A stretch of DNA of 64,000 nt from Hymenobacter rigui (GTDB taxonomy: Bacteria > Bacteroidota > Bacteroidia > Cytophagales > Hymenobacteraceae). How positions within the stretch are numbered: the stretch's first letter is position 1; each line of letters begins with the position of its first letter. Under the pieces are notes generated by a model. It was not told where the DNA came from. It worked only from the letters and a program-made list of their open reading frames with translations, and ran no database searches. This document shows positions 24,801-32,113 of this stretch, piece after piece. Made by a program: the position numbers and the translations under genes. The stretch covers positions 186,001 through 250,000 of the forward strand of contig NZ_RWIT01000003.1 of NCBI RefSeq assembly GCF_003944715.1, written 5' to 3'.

Positions 24801-27800
24801 GTTCAGCACCGGCAAGAGCGAGTGGGTAGTGTCGCCGAAGTTCCTGCCTACTGCCTCCACTGTACTGACGTTCAGCGCCGGCCTGTCGGACTACAACAGC
24901 ACCAGCGCCGATGCGGCCGGCATGACGGGCACCGACGACTTCGTGGAAGTGCGGATTTCCACGGACTGCGGCGTTACGTTTACCCGGATTCCGGCGTTTG
25001 CGCAGTTCAATGCCGGTAACCAGCCGCCCAACGGCAGCCTCGCCAATTATAGCATCAACCTGGGCAGCTATGCCGGGCAGCCCGTCATTCTGGGATTTTT
25101 TGCCTCCGAAGGAACAGTTGATGACAACCCCGATTACGATTTCCACATCGACAACGTGCGGGTAAACAGCCCGCAGGCGCTTGACCTGGCGGCCACTGGC
25201 CTGGCAACTCCGGCCACGCAGACCTGCTACTCGGCTACCGAAACCGTTTCGGTAACCGTGAGCAACGTGGGCACTCAGACAATTGACTTTGCTGCTACTC
25301 CTGCCACCGTTACAGCTGTGGTAACCACGCCCGGCGGTCCGCAGACGCTGACTGCTACTGTCAGCACGGGTACGCTGGCGGCCGGGGCCACGCAGGCCGT
25401 GGCCCTCGCACCTGTGCTGAACATGAGTGCTGCGGGCACGTATTCGTTTGCCCTTACTGCCACTGTACAGGGCGACCAGGACACGAGCAACGATGCGCTG
25501 GCATCGGCCGTGACGCGCACGGTTACGGCTCCGGTGGCCGGCACTGTTACGGCCAGTTCCTCGCAACTGTGCCAGAGCGGCACCAGCACCCTCACGCTGA
25601 CGGGTGCCGCCAACGGCAGCATTCAGTGGCAGCAATCCACCGACAACACCACCTTCACGGATGTTGCCGGCGCTACTGCCGCCACCTTTACCACGCCGAT
25701 CCTGACTCAGACCACGTACTTCCGGGCCCAGGTTCGGTGCGTTACTGCGGCCACCAGCAACGTGGCAACCATTACGGTTAACAACGCGCAGGTGCTGACC
25801 ACCAACACGCCGGTGACCATCTGCGAAGGCACCACGGCTACCCTGACGGCTACGGCTGCCACCGGCAATACCATCCGGTTCTACGACGCGGCCACGGGTG
25901 GCGCACCGCTGGCTACCGGCGGCACTTTCACCACCCCGGCCCTGACGGCCTCGCGCCAGTACTTTGTGGAAGCGGCCACCCCGATTACCTACGTAGCCGG
26001 TCTGCCCAGCAACTCTTCCGCCTACGGCACTTTCGCCCAGTCTTCGCTCCTGGATTATCCGTTGGGCTTTGCCGTATCTCAGGCCGGTACGCTGGCCTCG
26101 GTGGATGTGTACCCGACGGCGGCTGGCCCGCTGACTATCCGTTTGTACAGCATTGCCGGTACGCAGCCCAGCGGTACGCCCACGGCCGTAGCCGGCAGCG
26201 ACGTAACCGTGACCATTACGGCTGCTCAGGTAGGCACCCGGGTAACGGTGCCGCTCAACTACACCCTGGCTCCCGGCGACTACAAGCTGTCGAACCTGGC
26301 GGGTGCTTTGGGCCGCTACAGCACGTACACCGGCACCTATCCTCTCACGGATGGGGCATTGACGGTGAAGGGCTCCTACACCGCCTACACGTCCACTTCG
26401 TATTCGAACACGACGTACAACAGCTTCTTTAACCTCACCTTTACCTCGGAGTGCCTGAGCAACCGCACGGCCATTCAGGTAAACGTCACGACGCCGGCCA
26501 CGGCCGGTTTCAGCTACGCCGATGCTTCGTACTGCACCTCGGCCACCGGTCCGGTTACGGCTACGCTGGCTGCCGGTGCTACGGCCGGCACGTTCAGCTC
26601 CACCTCGGGCCTGACCATTGATGCGGCTACAGGTGCTATTACACCCGCTACCTCTACGCCCGGCACCTACACCGTAACCAACACAGTAGCCGCTGCGGGT
26701 GGGTGCGGACCGGTAAGCAGCACGACAACCGTTACCATTACGGCTCCTGCTACGGCGGGCTTCAGCTACGCGGCTACCAGCTACTGCACCAGTGCTGCCG
26801 GTTCGATAGCAGCTGCGTTGAACACGGGCGCTACGGCTGGTACGTTCAGCAGCACAACGGGCCTGACCATTGAGCCCACTACCGGTACCATTACGCCTGC
26901 CACTTCTACCCCGGGCACCTACACTGTGACCAATACGGTGGCGGCCTCCGGTGGCTGTGCCGCCGTAACGGCCACCTTCCAGGTGGCGATAACCGCACCC
27001 GCCACGGCCGACTTCAGCTACGCGGCTGCCTCGTACTGCACTAGTGCTACCGGCTCGGTAACGCCGACGCTGACGACCGGGGCAGCCAGCGGCACGTTCA
27101 GCTCCACCTCGGGCCTGACCATTAACGCTACTACCGGTGCCATTACGCCCGGCACCTCTACGCCCGGCACCTACACCGTAACGAATACGGTAGCGGCTTC
27201 GGGCGGCTGCGCAGCGGTAACGGCAACTACCACGGTAACCATTACGGCTCCGGCCACGGCCGGCTTCAGCTACGCCAACGCCTCGTACTGTGCCTCGGCT
27301 TCCGGCTCAGCAGCTCCTGTTCTGGCCACCGGTGCCACGGCCGGCACGTTCAGCAGCACGACGGGCCTGGTGATTAACGCTTCGACAGGTGCCATCAACC
27401 TGGCTACCAGTACGCCCGGCACCTACACGGTAACCAATACCGTGGCGGCTGCGGGTGGCTGCGCGGCCACTTCGGCTACGTTCAGCGTAACCATTAATGC
27501 CCGGCCGGCTCAGCCTACCATCACCATCCGCTACAACGGTGCCGTAACCACGCTCACCAGCAGCGCGGCTACCGGCAACCAGTGGTACCTCAACAACATC
27601 CTGATTCCGGGTGCTACCGGTCAGGATTACGTGGTGAACTCGGCCGCTCAGTACGGGAACTACACGGTGGTGGTAACCAGCGCCGCCGGTTGCGCCTCCC
27701 TGCCCTCAACGGTACAGGTGGTTACGTCGGCAGTGAAGCCGCTGGCCGGTTCAGTGCTCGACATCTACCCCAACCCCACTACCAACGGGCTGCTGACGGT

Positions 27801-27999
27801 GAAGCTGGCCGGCTATGCCAAAGCCACGGAGCTGACAGTGTATGACGCCGTGGGCAAACTGGTTCAGACCCTGACCGTGAGCGGCAGCACCACGCCGCGC
27901 GAGGTACAGCTGAACCTCAGCCATCTGCCAACGGGTGTGTACATGCTGCGCGCCCGCACAGAAGGCGGCACGGATATTCGCCGCATTGTGCGAGAATAA
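21808..27999 (+). CDS. Giant secreted repeat protein with type IX C-terminal sorting domain
   Basis: This is a 2063-residue protein with a long signal peptide (to about residue 40, cleavage near AWAQ). Residues 45-800 form right-handed parallel beta-helix-like repeats, rich in Asn/Thr/Ser with NTV and GNT patterns. Two CARDB-like modules (about 830-940 and 1125-1235) share a DFTATPATVTV-type core. An Ig-like module (about 1250-1330) and a Cys-containing module follow. Then come four tandem 84-residue repeats (1563-1898) and a final Ig-like part. The C-terminal domain (about 1984-2063; IYPNPTTNG, LPTGVYMLRA, RIVRE) is the type IX sorting signal. It should be exported by the Gld/Por machinery, anchored on the surface and act as an adhesin or polymer-binding protein. 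Both functions are inferred. Confidence 0.9.
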   Translation: MPTPLLFSFGHRARARNRAWHRRIPAALVLLLGTSGAWAQTVKTLPGDYPTLAAAITDLNTNGVPAGGFTLNIAAGYTETAVNLTLTATGTSANPIVFQKSGSGANPLLTAGVGTSTTVSPATTDAVIRLSGSDYVTFNGIDIAESSTNTTAATQMEFGYAFYRASATDGCQNNTIRNCVVTLNKTNTATIGIAGLSYTTANTTAVAATSTAGANSGNKVYGNVVTNSLVGINFAAASTTTLANYDLNNEIGVTAPNTIGNFGGTASGWGAGGNYQNGLKISGNIINSTLNYTSATASTPVAASTVTSTIRGIYGNTGTSSNIDIVNNTITLASGATTSQMSGIENGIGSTAASNTVTITGNTVTGCTYATATTATFYGVYNSASAATINISGNTVSNNAHGGSASAAAPCNLLYNSGAGTTVTLSNNRVTGNSQAGTSTLNLLYGGGPTTLNITDNQLTGNTKTGGTATSGTMHCIQATTAAVTVMGNTVSSNSIITSGTNSAVINGYYDFSSPTSEIISGNTFTNLSISGTTTGTASSIYGIQTFPTSTTTKTISQNTVGGFTLGVTGAVFGISTSTGSTVTVSRNKIYGLSAANADGMVYGLYLGSGTTVTASNNLIGDLSAPAATGATAVSGLYVAGGTTMNLYFNTVYLNASSSSTTTFGTSGIYVASAAPTVDIRNNLVANLSVPGTTGGATAALRFSAAPGAKLATTSNNNLYYAGAPAANRVIYVEGGATLANAQTSVTAYAAYAGGGRETASVTENPTFLSTTGTNAGFLHLNPAVPNLAESKAQPISSITTDFDGETRDTTTPDIGADEGTFVVGGVATDVSAAGLSSPLATGCYGATETVAVSIRNSGTQPLDFTATPATVTVTVSGAATQTFTATVNTGTLASGTAQTVTVGTLNMLAVGTYSFAITATVPGDADASNNNTTITRTVVAPAAQGQTLTFTGYTGANLSTLYPGWFEATGATVPAGTTSAWTNATFPAGNTTIKVNLFSTGKSEWVVSPKFLPTASTVLTFSAGLSDYNSTSADAAGMTGTDDFVEVRISTDCGVTFTRIPAFAQFNAGNQPPNGSLANYSINLGSYAGQPVILGFFASEGTVDDNPDYDFHIDNVRVNSPQALDLAATGLATPATQTCYSATETVSVTVSNVGTQTIDFAATPATVTAVVTTPGGPQTLTATVSTGTLAAGATQAVALAPVLNMSAAGTYSFALTATVQGDQDTSNDALASAVTRTVTAPVAGTVTASSSQLCQSGTSTLTLTGAANGSIQWQQSTDNTTFTDVAGATAATFTTPILTQTTYFRAQVRCVTAATSNVATITVNNAQVLTTNTPVTICEGTTATLTATAATGNTIRFYDAATGGAPLATGGTFTTPALTASRQYFVEAATPITYVAGLPSNSSAYGTFAQSSLLDYPLGFAVSQAGTLASVDVYPTAAGPLTIRLYSIAGTQPSGTPTAVAGSDVTVTITAAQVGTRVTVPLNYTLAPGDYKLSNLAGALGRYSTYTGTYPLTDGALTVKGSYTAYTSTSYSNTTYNSFFNLTFTSECLSNRTAIQVNVTTPATAGFSYADASYCTSATGPVTATLAAGATAGTFSSTSGLTIDAATGAITPATSTPGTYTVTNTVAAAGGCGPVSSTTTVTITAPATAGFSYAATSYCTSAAGSIAAALNTGATAGTFSSTTGLTIEPTTGTITPATSTPGTYTVTNTVAASGGCAAVTATFQVAITAPATADFSYAAASYCTSATGSVTPTLTTGAASGTFSSTSGLTINATTGAITPGTSTPGTYTVTNTVAASGGCAAVTATTTVTITAPATAGFSYANASYCASASGSAAPVLATGATAGTFSSTTGLVINASTGAINLATSTPGTYTVTNTVAAAGGCAATSATFSVTINARPAQPTITIRYNGAVTTLTSSAATGNQWYLNNILIPGATGQDYVVNSAAQYGNYTVVVTSAAGCASLPSTVQVVTSAVKPLAGSVLDIYPNPTTNGLLTVKLAGYAKATELTVYDAVGKLVQTLTVSGSTTPREVQLNLSHLPTGVYMLRARTEGGTDIRRIVRE
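26494..27501 (+). repeat. Four exact-length 252-bp (84-residue) tandem repeats in the cargo gene
   Basis: Units start at 26494, 26746, 26998 and 27250, each exactly 252 bp, with the pattern PATAGFSYA, then SYCTSA, TAGTFSST, GLTI, TPGTYTVTNTV, and a Cys near the end. Two Cys per unit may form a disulphide. The units are similar in sequence, consistent with recent expansion by unequal recombination. Confidence 0.9.
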
Positions 28000-28020
28000 T
28001 CCGGCACCTTACGGCTCCGC

Positions 28021-28056
28021 AAAAAAGGTCCTTCCCGATTGGGAAGGACCTTTTTT
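28021..28056. terminator. Bidirectional terminator between the cargo gene and sdaA
   Basis: A 10-bp stem GGTCCTTCCC/GGGAAGGACC is flanked by A and T runs of six. It serves the convergent genes on both sides. Confidence 0.9.
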
Positions 28057-28099
28057 ATTGCCACTGGGGGCAGCGTTTTTACCTGACCTGATGCCGGAA

Positions 28100-29008
28100 T
28101 TATTCAGCGGTGTCTTCGTCAGGCAGGATCTGAACGTCCTGCACCAGCACCATCTTCTCAATTTCACGGCCCCGGGTGGTGTTAGCCAGGCCACCGAGGG
28201 CAGTTTCCTTGTAGCGGGTTTCCATGCTCTGGCCCACCTCGCCCAGCGCCGCCACGCATTGGTCCACGGGAATCACCGGGTCGACGCCGGCAATGGCAAT
28301 CTGGGCGGAGCTGAAGGCAATGGCCGAAGCGGAAGCGTTACGCACCACGCAGGGCACCTCCACGAGGCCAGCCACCGGGTCGCACACCAGGCCCAGCATG
28401 CACTGAATGGTAATGGCCACGGCCGCAAAGGTTTCCTCTACCGAGCCGCCCAGACAGTACACAATTGCCCCCGCGCCCATGGCCGCCGCCGAGCCGGTTT
28501 CGGCCTGGCAGCCGCCCACGGCCCCGGCCAGCGAGGCATTCTGCTCAATGATAAGGGCCACGCCGGCCGCCACCAGCAGGCCTTCCAGAATCTGGCGGTC
28601 CTCCAGCTTGTGAATATCCTGGAGCGTAACCAACACGCCCGGCAGAATGCCCGACGCCCCGGCTGTGGGTGCGGCTACCACCCGGCCCATGCAGGAATTC
28701 ACTTCCTTGGCCCCCAGCGCCCGGGTAACCAGCTGCTTGAATTCCGGCGAAAGCACCGTAACCGGCGAAGCGGCAATTTTCTTGGCCCCGTTGTTTACCA
28801 TACCCGAGCGGGACGTCATGTTCTGCGTCAGGCCGGTATGCACTGCGTCGCGCATCACATCATACGCCCGCTGCAAACCCGTCCAGATTTGCTCCTCGGT
28901 GCGGCCTTTCTGCTCGATTTCGTAGGCGAGAACGGGCTGGTAGAGCGGCTCGCCAGTGGAGGCACAATGGGCCTGCCAACTGGCAAAATCAGTGAAAAGC
29001 AACGACAT
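28100..29008 (-). CDS. sdaA: L-serine ammonia-lyase (serine dehydratase), alpha-type domain
   Basis: This is a 302-residue protein that converts L-serine to pyruvate and ammonia. It holds the SDH alpha signatures NTRNMTSRSGMVNNG-like (here QNMTSRSGMVNNGAKKI), CMGRVVAAPTAGASGILPGVL, IIEQNASLAGAVGGCQAETGSAAAMGAGA and CDPVAGLVEVPCVVRN. Cys residues in these segments bind the 4Fe-4S cluster. No separate beta subunit gene is adjacent; in many Bacteroidota alpha and beta parts are separate genes, so the beta partner is presumably elsewhere. It is monocistronic, and ends at the bidirectional terminator. Confidence 0.9.
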   Translation of the reverse strand: MSLLFTDFASWQAHCASTGEPLYQPVLAYEIEQKGRTEEQIWTGLQRAYDVMRDAVHTGLTQNMTSRSGMVNNGAKKIAASPVTVLSPEFKQLVTRALGAKEVNSCMGRVVAAPTAGASGILPGVLVTLQDIHKLEDRQILEGLLVAAGVALIIEQNASLAGAVGGCQAETGSAAAMGAGAIVYCLGGSVEETFAAVAITIQCMLGLVCDPVAGLVEVPCVVRNASASAIAFSSAQIAIAGVDPVIPVDQCVAALGEVGQSMETRYKETALGGLANTTRGREIEKMVLVQDVQILPDEDTAE

Positions 29009-29121
29009 GGGTGGGGTGGAAGTTGGGGTGGGAAAGCCTCTATAACACGGTCCGTTTCCAGCAAGTTGCGGAAGCGGACTACGAAAGTCGGGAGAAATTT
29101 GGCAGTTCCGCTAGTGCCAAC

Positions 29122-29157
29122 AAAAACAAGAACCCCGGCGCGGTGCACCGGGGTTCT
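29122..29157 (-). terminator. Intrinsic terminator of msrB
   Basis: A 10-bp stem AGAACCCCGG/CCGGGGTTCT is followed, in the minus direction, by T-rich sequence (A run at 29122-29126 on the plus strand). It lies just past the msrB stop codon. Confidence 0.8.
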
Positions 29158-29184
29158 TTCATCAGGGCAAATAGCTGGTTGCTG

Positions 29185-29643
29185 CTACGCTTCCTGCTTT
29201 TCGCTTACCAGCTTAATGGCGGCCGAGTTGATGCACAGACGCAGACCGGAGGGCGGGGGGCCATCGGGGAATACATGGCCCTGGTGAGCGTCGCAGACGT
29301 TGCAGAGCACTTCCACGCGGGTCATGCCGTAGCTGGTGTCCTTCTTGTAACGGATGGCGTTTTCCTGCACCGGCTGCGTGAAGCTGGGCCAGCCGGTACC
29401 GCTTTCAAACTTGGTGCGGGAATCGTAGAGCGGGGTCCCGCAGCACACGCAGGCATACAGGCCAGCCTCGTGGGCCTCGCAGTACTCACCGGTGAAGGCC
29501 CGCTCGGTGCCGTGCTGGCGGGTTACGTGGTACTGCTCGGGGGTGAGCTGGGCGCGCCACTCGGCGTCGGTTTTTTCTACGCGTTTATCGGGGGCCGGGC
29601 TGCCGTGGTTGGCCAGCCGGATGACATCATTCCAGGTTTGCAT
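29185..29643 (-). CDS. msrB: Peptide-methionine (R)-S-oxide reductase
   Basis: This is a 152-residue MsrB that reduces methionine-R-sulfoxide in proteins. Zinc ligands are Cys65/Cys68 (CVCC) and Cys114/Cys117 (CNVC). The catalytic Cys137 lies in [17 protein letters not shown] and the GHVFPDGP motifs are conserved. Cys55 in TGEYCEAHE occupies a place often filled by Trp and may act as resolving Cys. There is no signal peptide, so it is cytoplasmic. Confidence 0.95.
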   Translation of the reverse strand: MQTWNDVIRLANHGSPAPDKRVEKTDAEWRAQLTPEQYHVTRQHGTERAFTGEYCEAHEAGLYACVCCGTPLYDSRTKFESGTGWPSFTQPVQENAIRYKKDTSYGMTRVEVLCNVCDAHQGHVFPDGPPPSGLRLCINSAAIKLVSEKQEA

Positions 29644-29718
29644 GGTTGCGGAGGCTAAGATCAGAAAGTCAACTACTGTGCAAACGCGGGGGCCGGGCCG
29701 GAAGTTTTCAGACCCCGG

Positions 29719-30507
29719 CTAAAGATCCTCCATGGTAGCCTTGGAGGAAAAACGCTGCCACTGCCGCCGGGCAAACTGCAGAAAGGCGGGCGGGGCGTTT
29801 CGAAACTCCTTTTCGGTTTCATAACGGCCTGCCAATAGCTCGTAATGCTCCTCCAGCCGGGCCGCGCTGATGGTATCGAGGCAGCACGGGCTGGCTGGTA
29901 TGCGCTGAATCAGGGGCACCGAATCATATTGCACCACGGTGTACCCGCGCAGGGCATACTTGGCCGGCCCCTCGCGCATAATCAGCTTCAGGTTGGCCGG
30001 GCTCACATCACTGGTACAGGTGAGGGAGTAGAGCAAGGTAGTTTCCGTCTGCCCATCGTGGTCCAGGTCGGTCACCGTTGTGGCCCCGGGGACAGGACCA
30101 ATCCATAAATCGAACGGGCAGTGTTGTACGCCGTCCTGCAGGTGCCACAACTCCTGCCATGTACCGGCCCGCTGCACGTATTGGCGGGCGTACATTTCTG
30201 CGTGACTGGCTCCATCTGGCTCATCGGGGTTGGCGGGCTCGTCCTGCTCCGGGGTGCGGGTTATCACCAAAAGGTTCAGGCCGTTGGTATCGGTCCACTG
30301 CTTCATTTCCAGCACTTTGCCGGGTTGACTGGGCACTCCAGCCGGCAGCTGGTCGGCGGGCAATGACTGCACCGAGACAGTGTCCGTAGTTTCTGAAGCA
30401 GCCGTTGCCTTTTCAGTACCAGGCGTAGCGGAGCCAGCGGCTTTGTCAGGCTTCGGCTCAGAGCAGCCCAGTACCACCAAGGCCAGCACAGAAAGAGAAT
30501 AGCGCAT
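29719..30507 (-). CDS. Lipoprotein of unknown function
   Basis: This is a 262-residue protein from the ATG at 30507 (MRYSLSVLALVVLGC), giving a lipobox with Cys at position 15; longer frames add unrelated residues. After a disordered Thr/Ala/Glu-rich linker comes a beta-rich domain with a DLDHDGQTETTLLYSLTC segment, a calcium-loop-like pattern, and SPANLKLIMREG. This resembles the M949_RS01915 family seen in Bacteroidota, whose function is not established. It is divergent from nnr, with the promoters in the 39-base gap or overlapping it. Confidence 0.65.
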   Translation of the reverse strand: MRYSLSVLALVVLGCSEPKPDKAAGSATPGTEKATAASETTDTVSVQSLPADQLPAGVPSQPGKVLEMKQWTDTNGLNLLVITRTPEQDEPANPDEPDGASHAEMYARQYVQRAGTWQELWHLQDGVQHCPFDLWIGPVPGATTVTDLDHDGQTETTLLYSLTCTSDVSPANLKLIMREGPAKYALRGYTVVQYDSVPLIQRIPASPCCLDTISAARLEEHYELLAGRYETEKEFRNAPPAFLQFARRQWQRFSSKATMEDL

Positions 30508-30546
30508 TGTGTATCCGATAAATCCGGTTTCAAGTATAGGCATTGT

Positions 30547-32100
30547 ATGAAAATCCTTTCCGCCGCCCAAACCCGCGCCCTCGACGAAGGCACCATGAAA
30601 GCCCAGGGTATTACCTCGCTGGAGCTAATGGAGCGCGCGGCCACGGCCCTGCTCAACTGGCTGCTCGATACGCTGCACCCCGCGGCCGATACCCCTTTCC
30701 ACATTCTCTGCGGCCCCGGCAACAACGGCGGCGACGGGCTGGCCCTGGCCCGGCGGCTGCACCAGGCTGGCTACCAGCCCGAGGTGTGGCTGCTGCCCGC
30801 CGAAAAAACCTCCGCCGACTACACTTCCAACCTACAGCGCCTGCCCGCAGCCGTACCCCGGCATGAGTTGCATGCCCGGCACCTACCCACCTTCCCGGCC
30901 GGGGCAGTGGTGCTGGATGCTCTGTTTGGTACCGGACTGAGTCGGCCGCTGGCAGGGCTAGCGGCGCAGGTAGTCGCACACCTGAATGATTCGCAGGCCC
31001 TGTGCATTGCGGTGGATATGCCCTCGGGCCTACTGGCCGACGCCCCACAACCCGCCGGCAGTGCCATCGTACAGGCGCACTACACGCTCAGCTTCGAATT
31101 GCCTAAAATGGCCTTCCTACTCCCGCAAAATGCTGATTTCGTGGGTGAGTGGGAGTTGCTGCCGATTGGCTTAGAATCCACAGTTATCCACAAATTAGCT
31201 GTGGATAACTGCTTTATTGAGGAAAACTTTCTGGCAGGCCGATATCCCAGGCGCCCTAAGTTCAGCCACAAAGGCACCTTTGGCCATGCGTTGCTGCTGG
31301 CGGGCAGCCAGGGTAAGATTGGGGCGGCGGTACTGGCCTCTCGGGCTTGCCTGCGCGGAGGTGTGGGTTTGCTTACCACGCGCATCCCGCAGGTAGGCTA
31401 TGACATCCTGCAAACTACCACACCCGAGGCCATGTGCCTGCTCGACCCGGCTACTGATTATATCTCCGAACTGCCCGACCTGCAGCCGTACGCCGCCATA
31501 GGCATTGGTCCGGGGCTGGGCCAGGAGGATGCCAGCCGGGAGGTGCTGCGCCGGCTGCTTGAAACCGCCAAAGTGCCGCTCATTATTGACGCCGACGCAC
31601 TGAATCTGCTGGGGGCCAACCGGGAGCTGCTGAAGCTGCTGCCGCCCGATACGCTGCTTACCCCCCACCCCAAAGAGTTTGAGCGCCTGACCGGTGAGCC
31701 CGCCCGTGACGATTATCACCGCCTGGAGCAGCTCCGGCAGTTTGCGCGGCATCACAAGTGCTTCTGCGTGCTGAAAGGGGCGTACTCGGCCCTGGCCACG
31801 CCCGAGGGCCAGGTGTACTTCAACAGCACCGGCAACCCCGGTATGGCTACCGGCGGCAGCGGCGACGTGCTAACGGGCCTGTTGCTGGCCCTGCGTGCCG
31901 ATAAGCGCCTGTCTGCCTGTAACGCGGCTCTCATCGGCCTATATGCCCATGGCCGCGCCGGCGACCTGGCAGTGCAGCAAACCGGTGAAGCGGGCCTCGT
32001 AGCCGGTGATATTGTGCGCTTCATCGGCCCCGCCCTGCAGGAGCTGACGGATGCCGACCTTATTACCGAACCCCCTCTCTCCCCGAGGAGAGGGGGCTAG
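30547..32100 (+). CDS. nnr: Bifunctional NAD(P)H-hydrate repair enzyme (epimerase plus ADP-dependent dehydratase)
   Basis: This is a 517-residue fusion. The N-terminal NnrE-like epimerase holds CGPGNNGGDGLALARRL and YQPEVWLLP. The C-terminal NnrD-like dehydratase is of the ribokinase fold with LVAGSQGKIGAAVLASRACLRGG, GPGLGQ, LTPHPKEFERLTG and NTGNPGMATGGSGDVLTG. It repairs damaged hydrated NAD(P)H. The last residues (PPLSPRRGG) are encoded by a GC-rich palindrome at the gene end. It is convergent with the GH92 gene. Confidence 0.95.
   Translation: MKILSAAQTRALDEGTMKAQGITSLELMERAATALLNWLLDTLHPAADTPFHILCGPGNNGGDGLALARRLHQAGYQPEVWLLPAEKTSADYTSNLQRLPAAVPRHELHARHLPTFPAGAVVLDALFGTGLSRPLAGLAAQVVAHLNDSQALCIAVDMPSGLLADAPQPAGSAIVQAHYTLSFELPKMAFLLPQNADFVGEWELLPIGLESTVIHKLAVDNCFIEENFLAGRYPRRPKFSHKGTFGHALLLAGSQGKIGAAVLASRACLRGGVGLLTTRIPQVGYDILQTTTPEAMCLLDPATDYISELPDLQPYAAIGIGPGLGQEDASREVLRRLLETAKVPLIIDADALNLLGANRELLKLLPPDTLLTPHPKEFERLTGEPARDDYHRLEQLRQFARHHKCFCVLKGAYSALATPEGQVYFNSTGNPGMATGGSGDVLTGLLLALRADKRLSACNAALIGLYAHGRAGDLAVQQTGEAGLVAGDIVRFIGPALQELTDADLITEPPLSPRRGG
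32071..32097. repeat. Palindromic repeat overlapping the stop end of nnr
   Basis: CCCCCTCTCTCC is followed by CGAGGAG and AGGGGGC, forming a near-perfect 12-bp palindrome that encodes the last residues PPLSPRRGG and ends just ahead of the TAG. The CCCCTCTCC...GGAGAGGGG type is common as an interspersed repeat in many bacteria, so the C-terminal tail was probably added by the repeat. Confidence 0.6.
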
Positions 32101-32113
32101 GTAGTAAGGTCGG

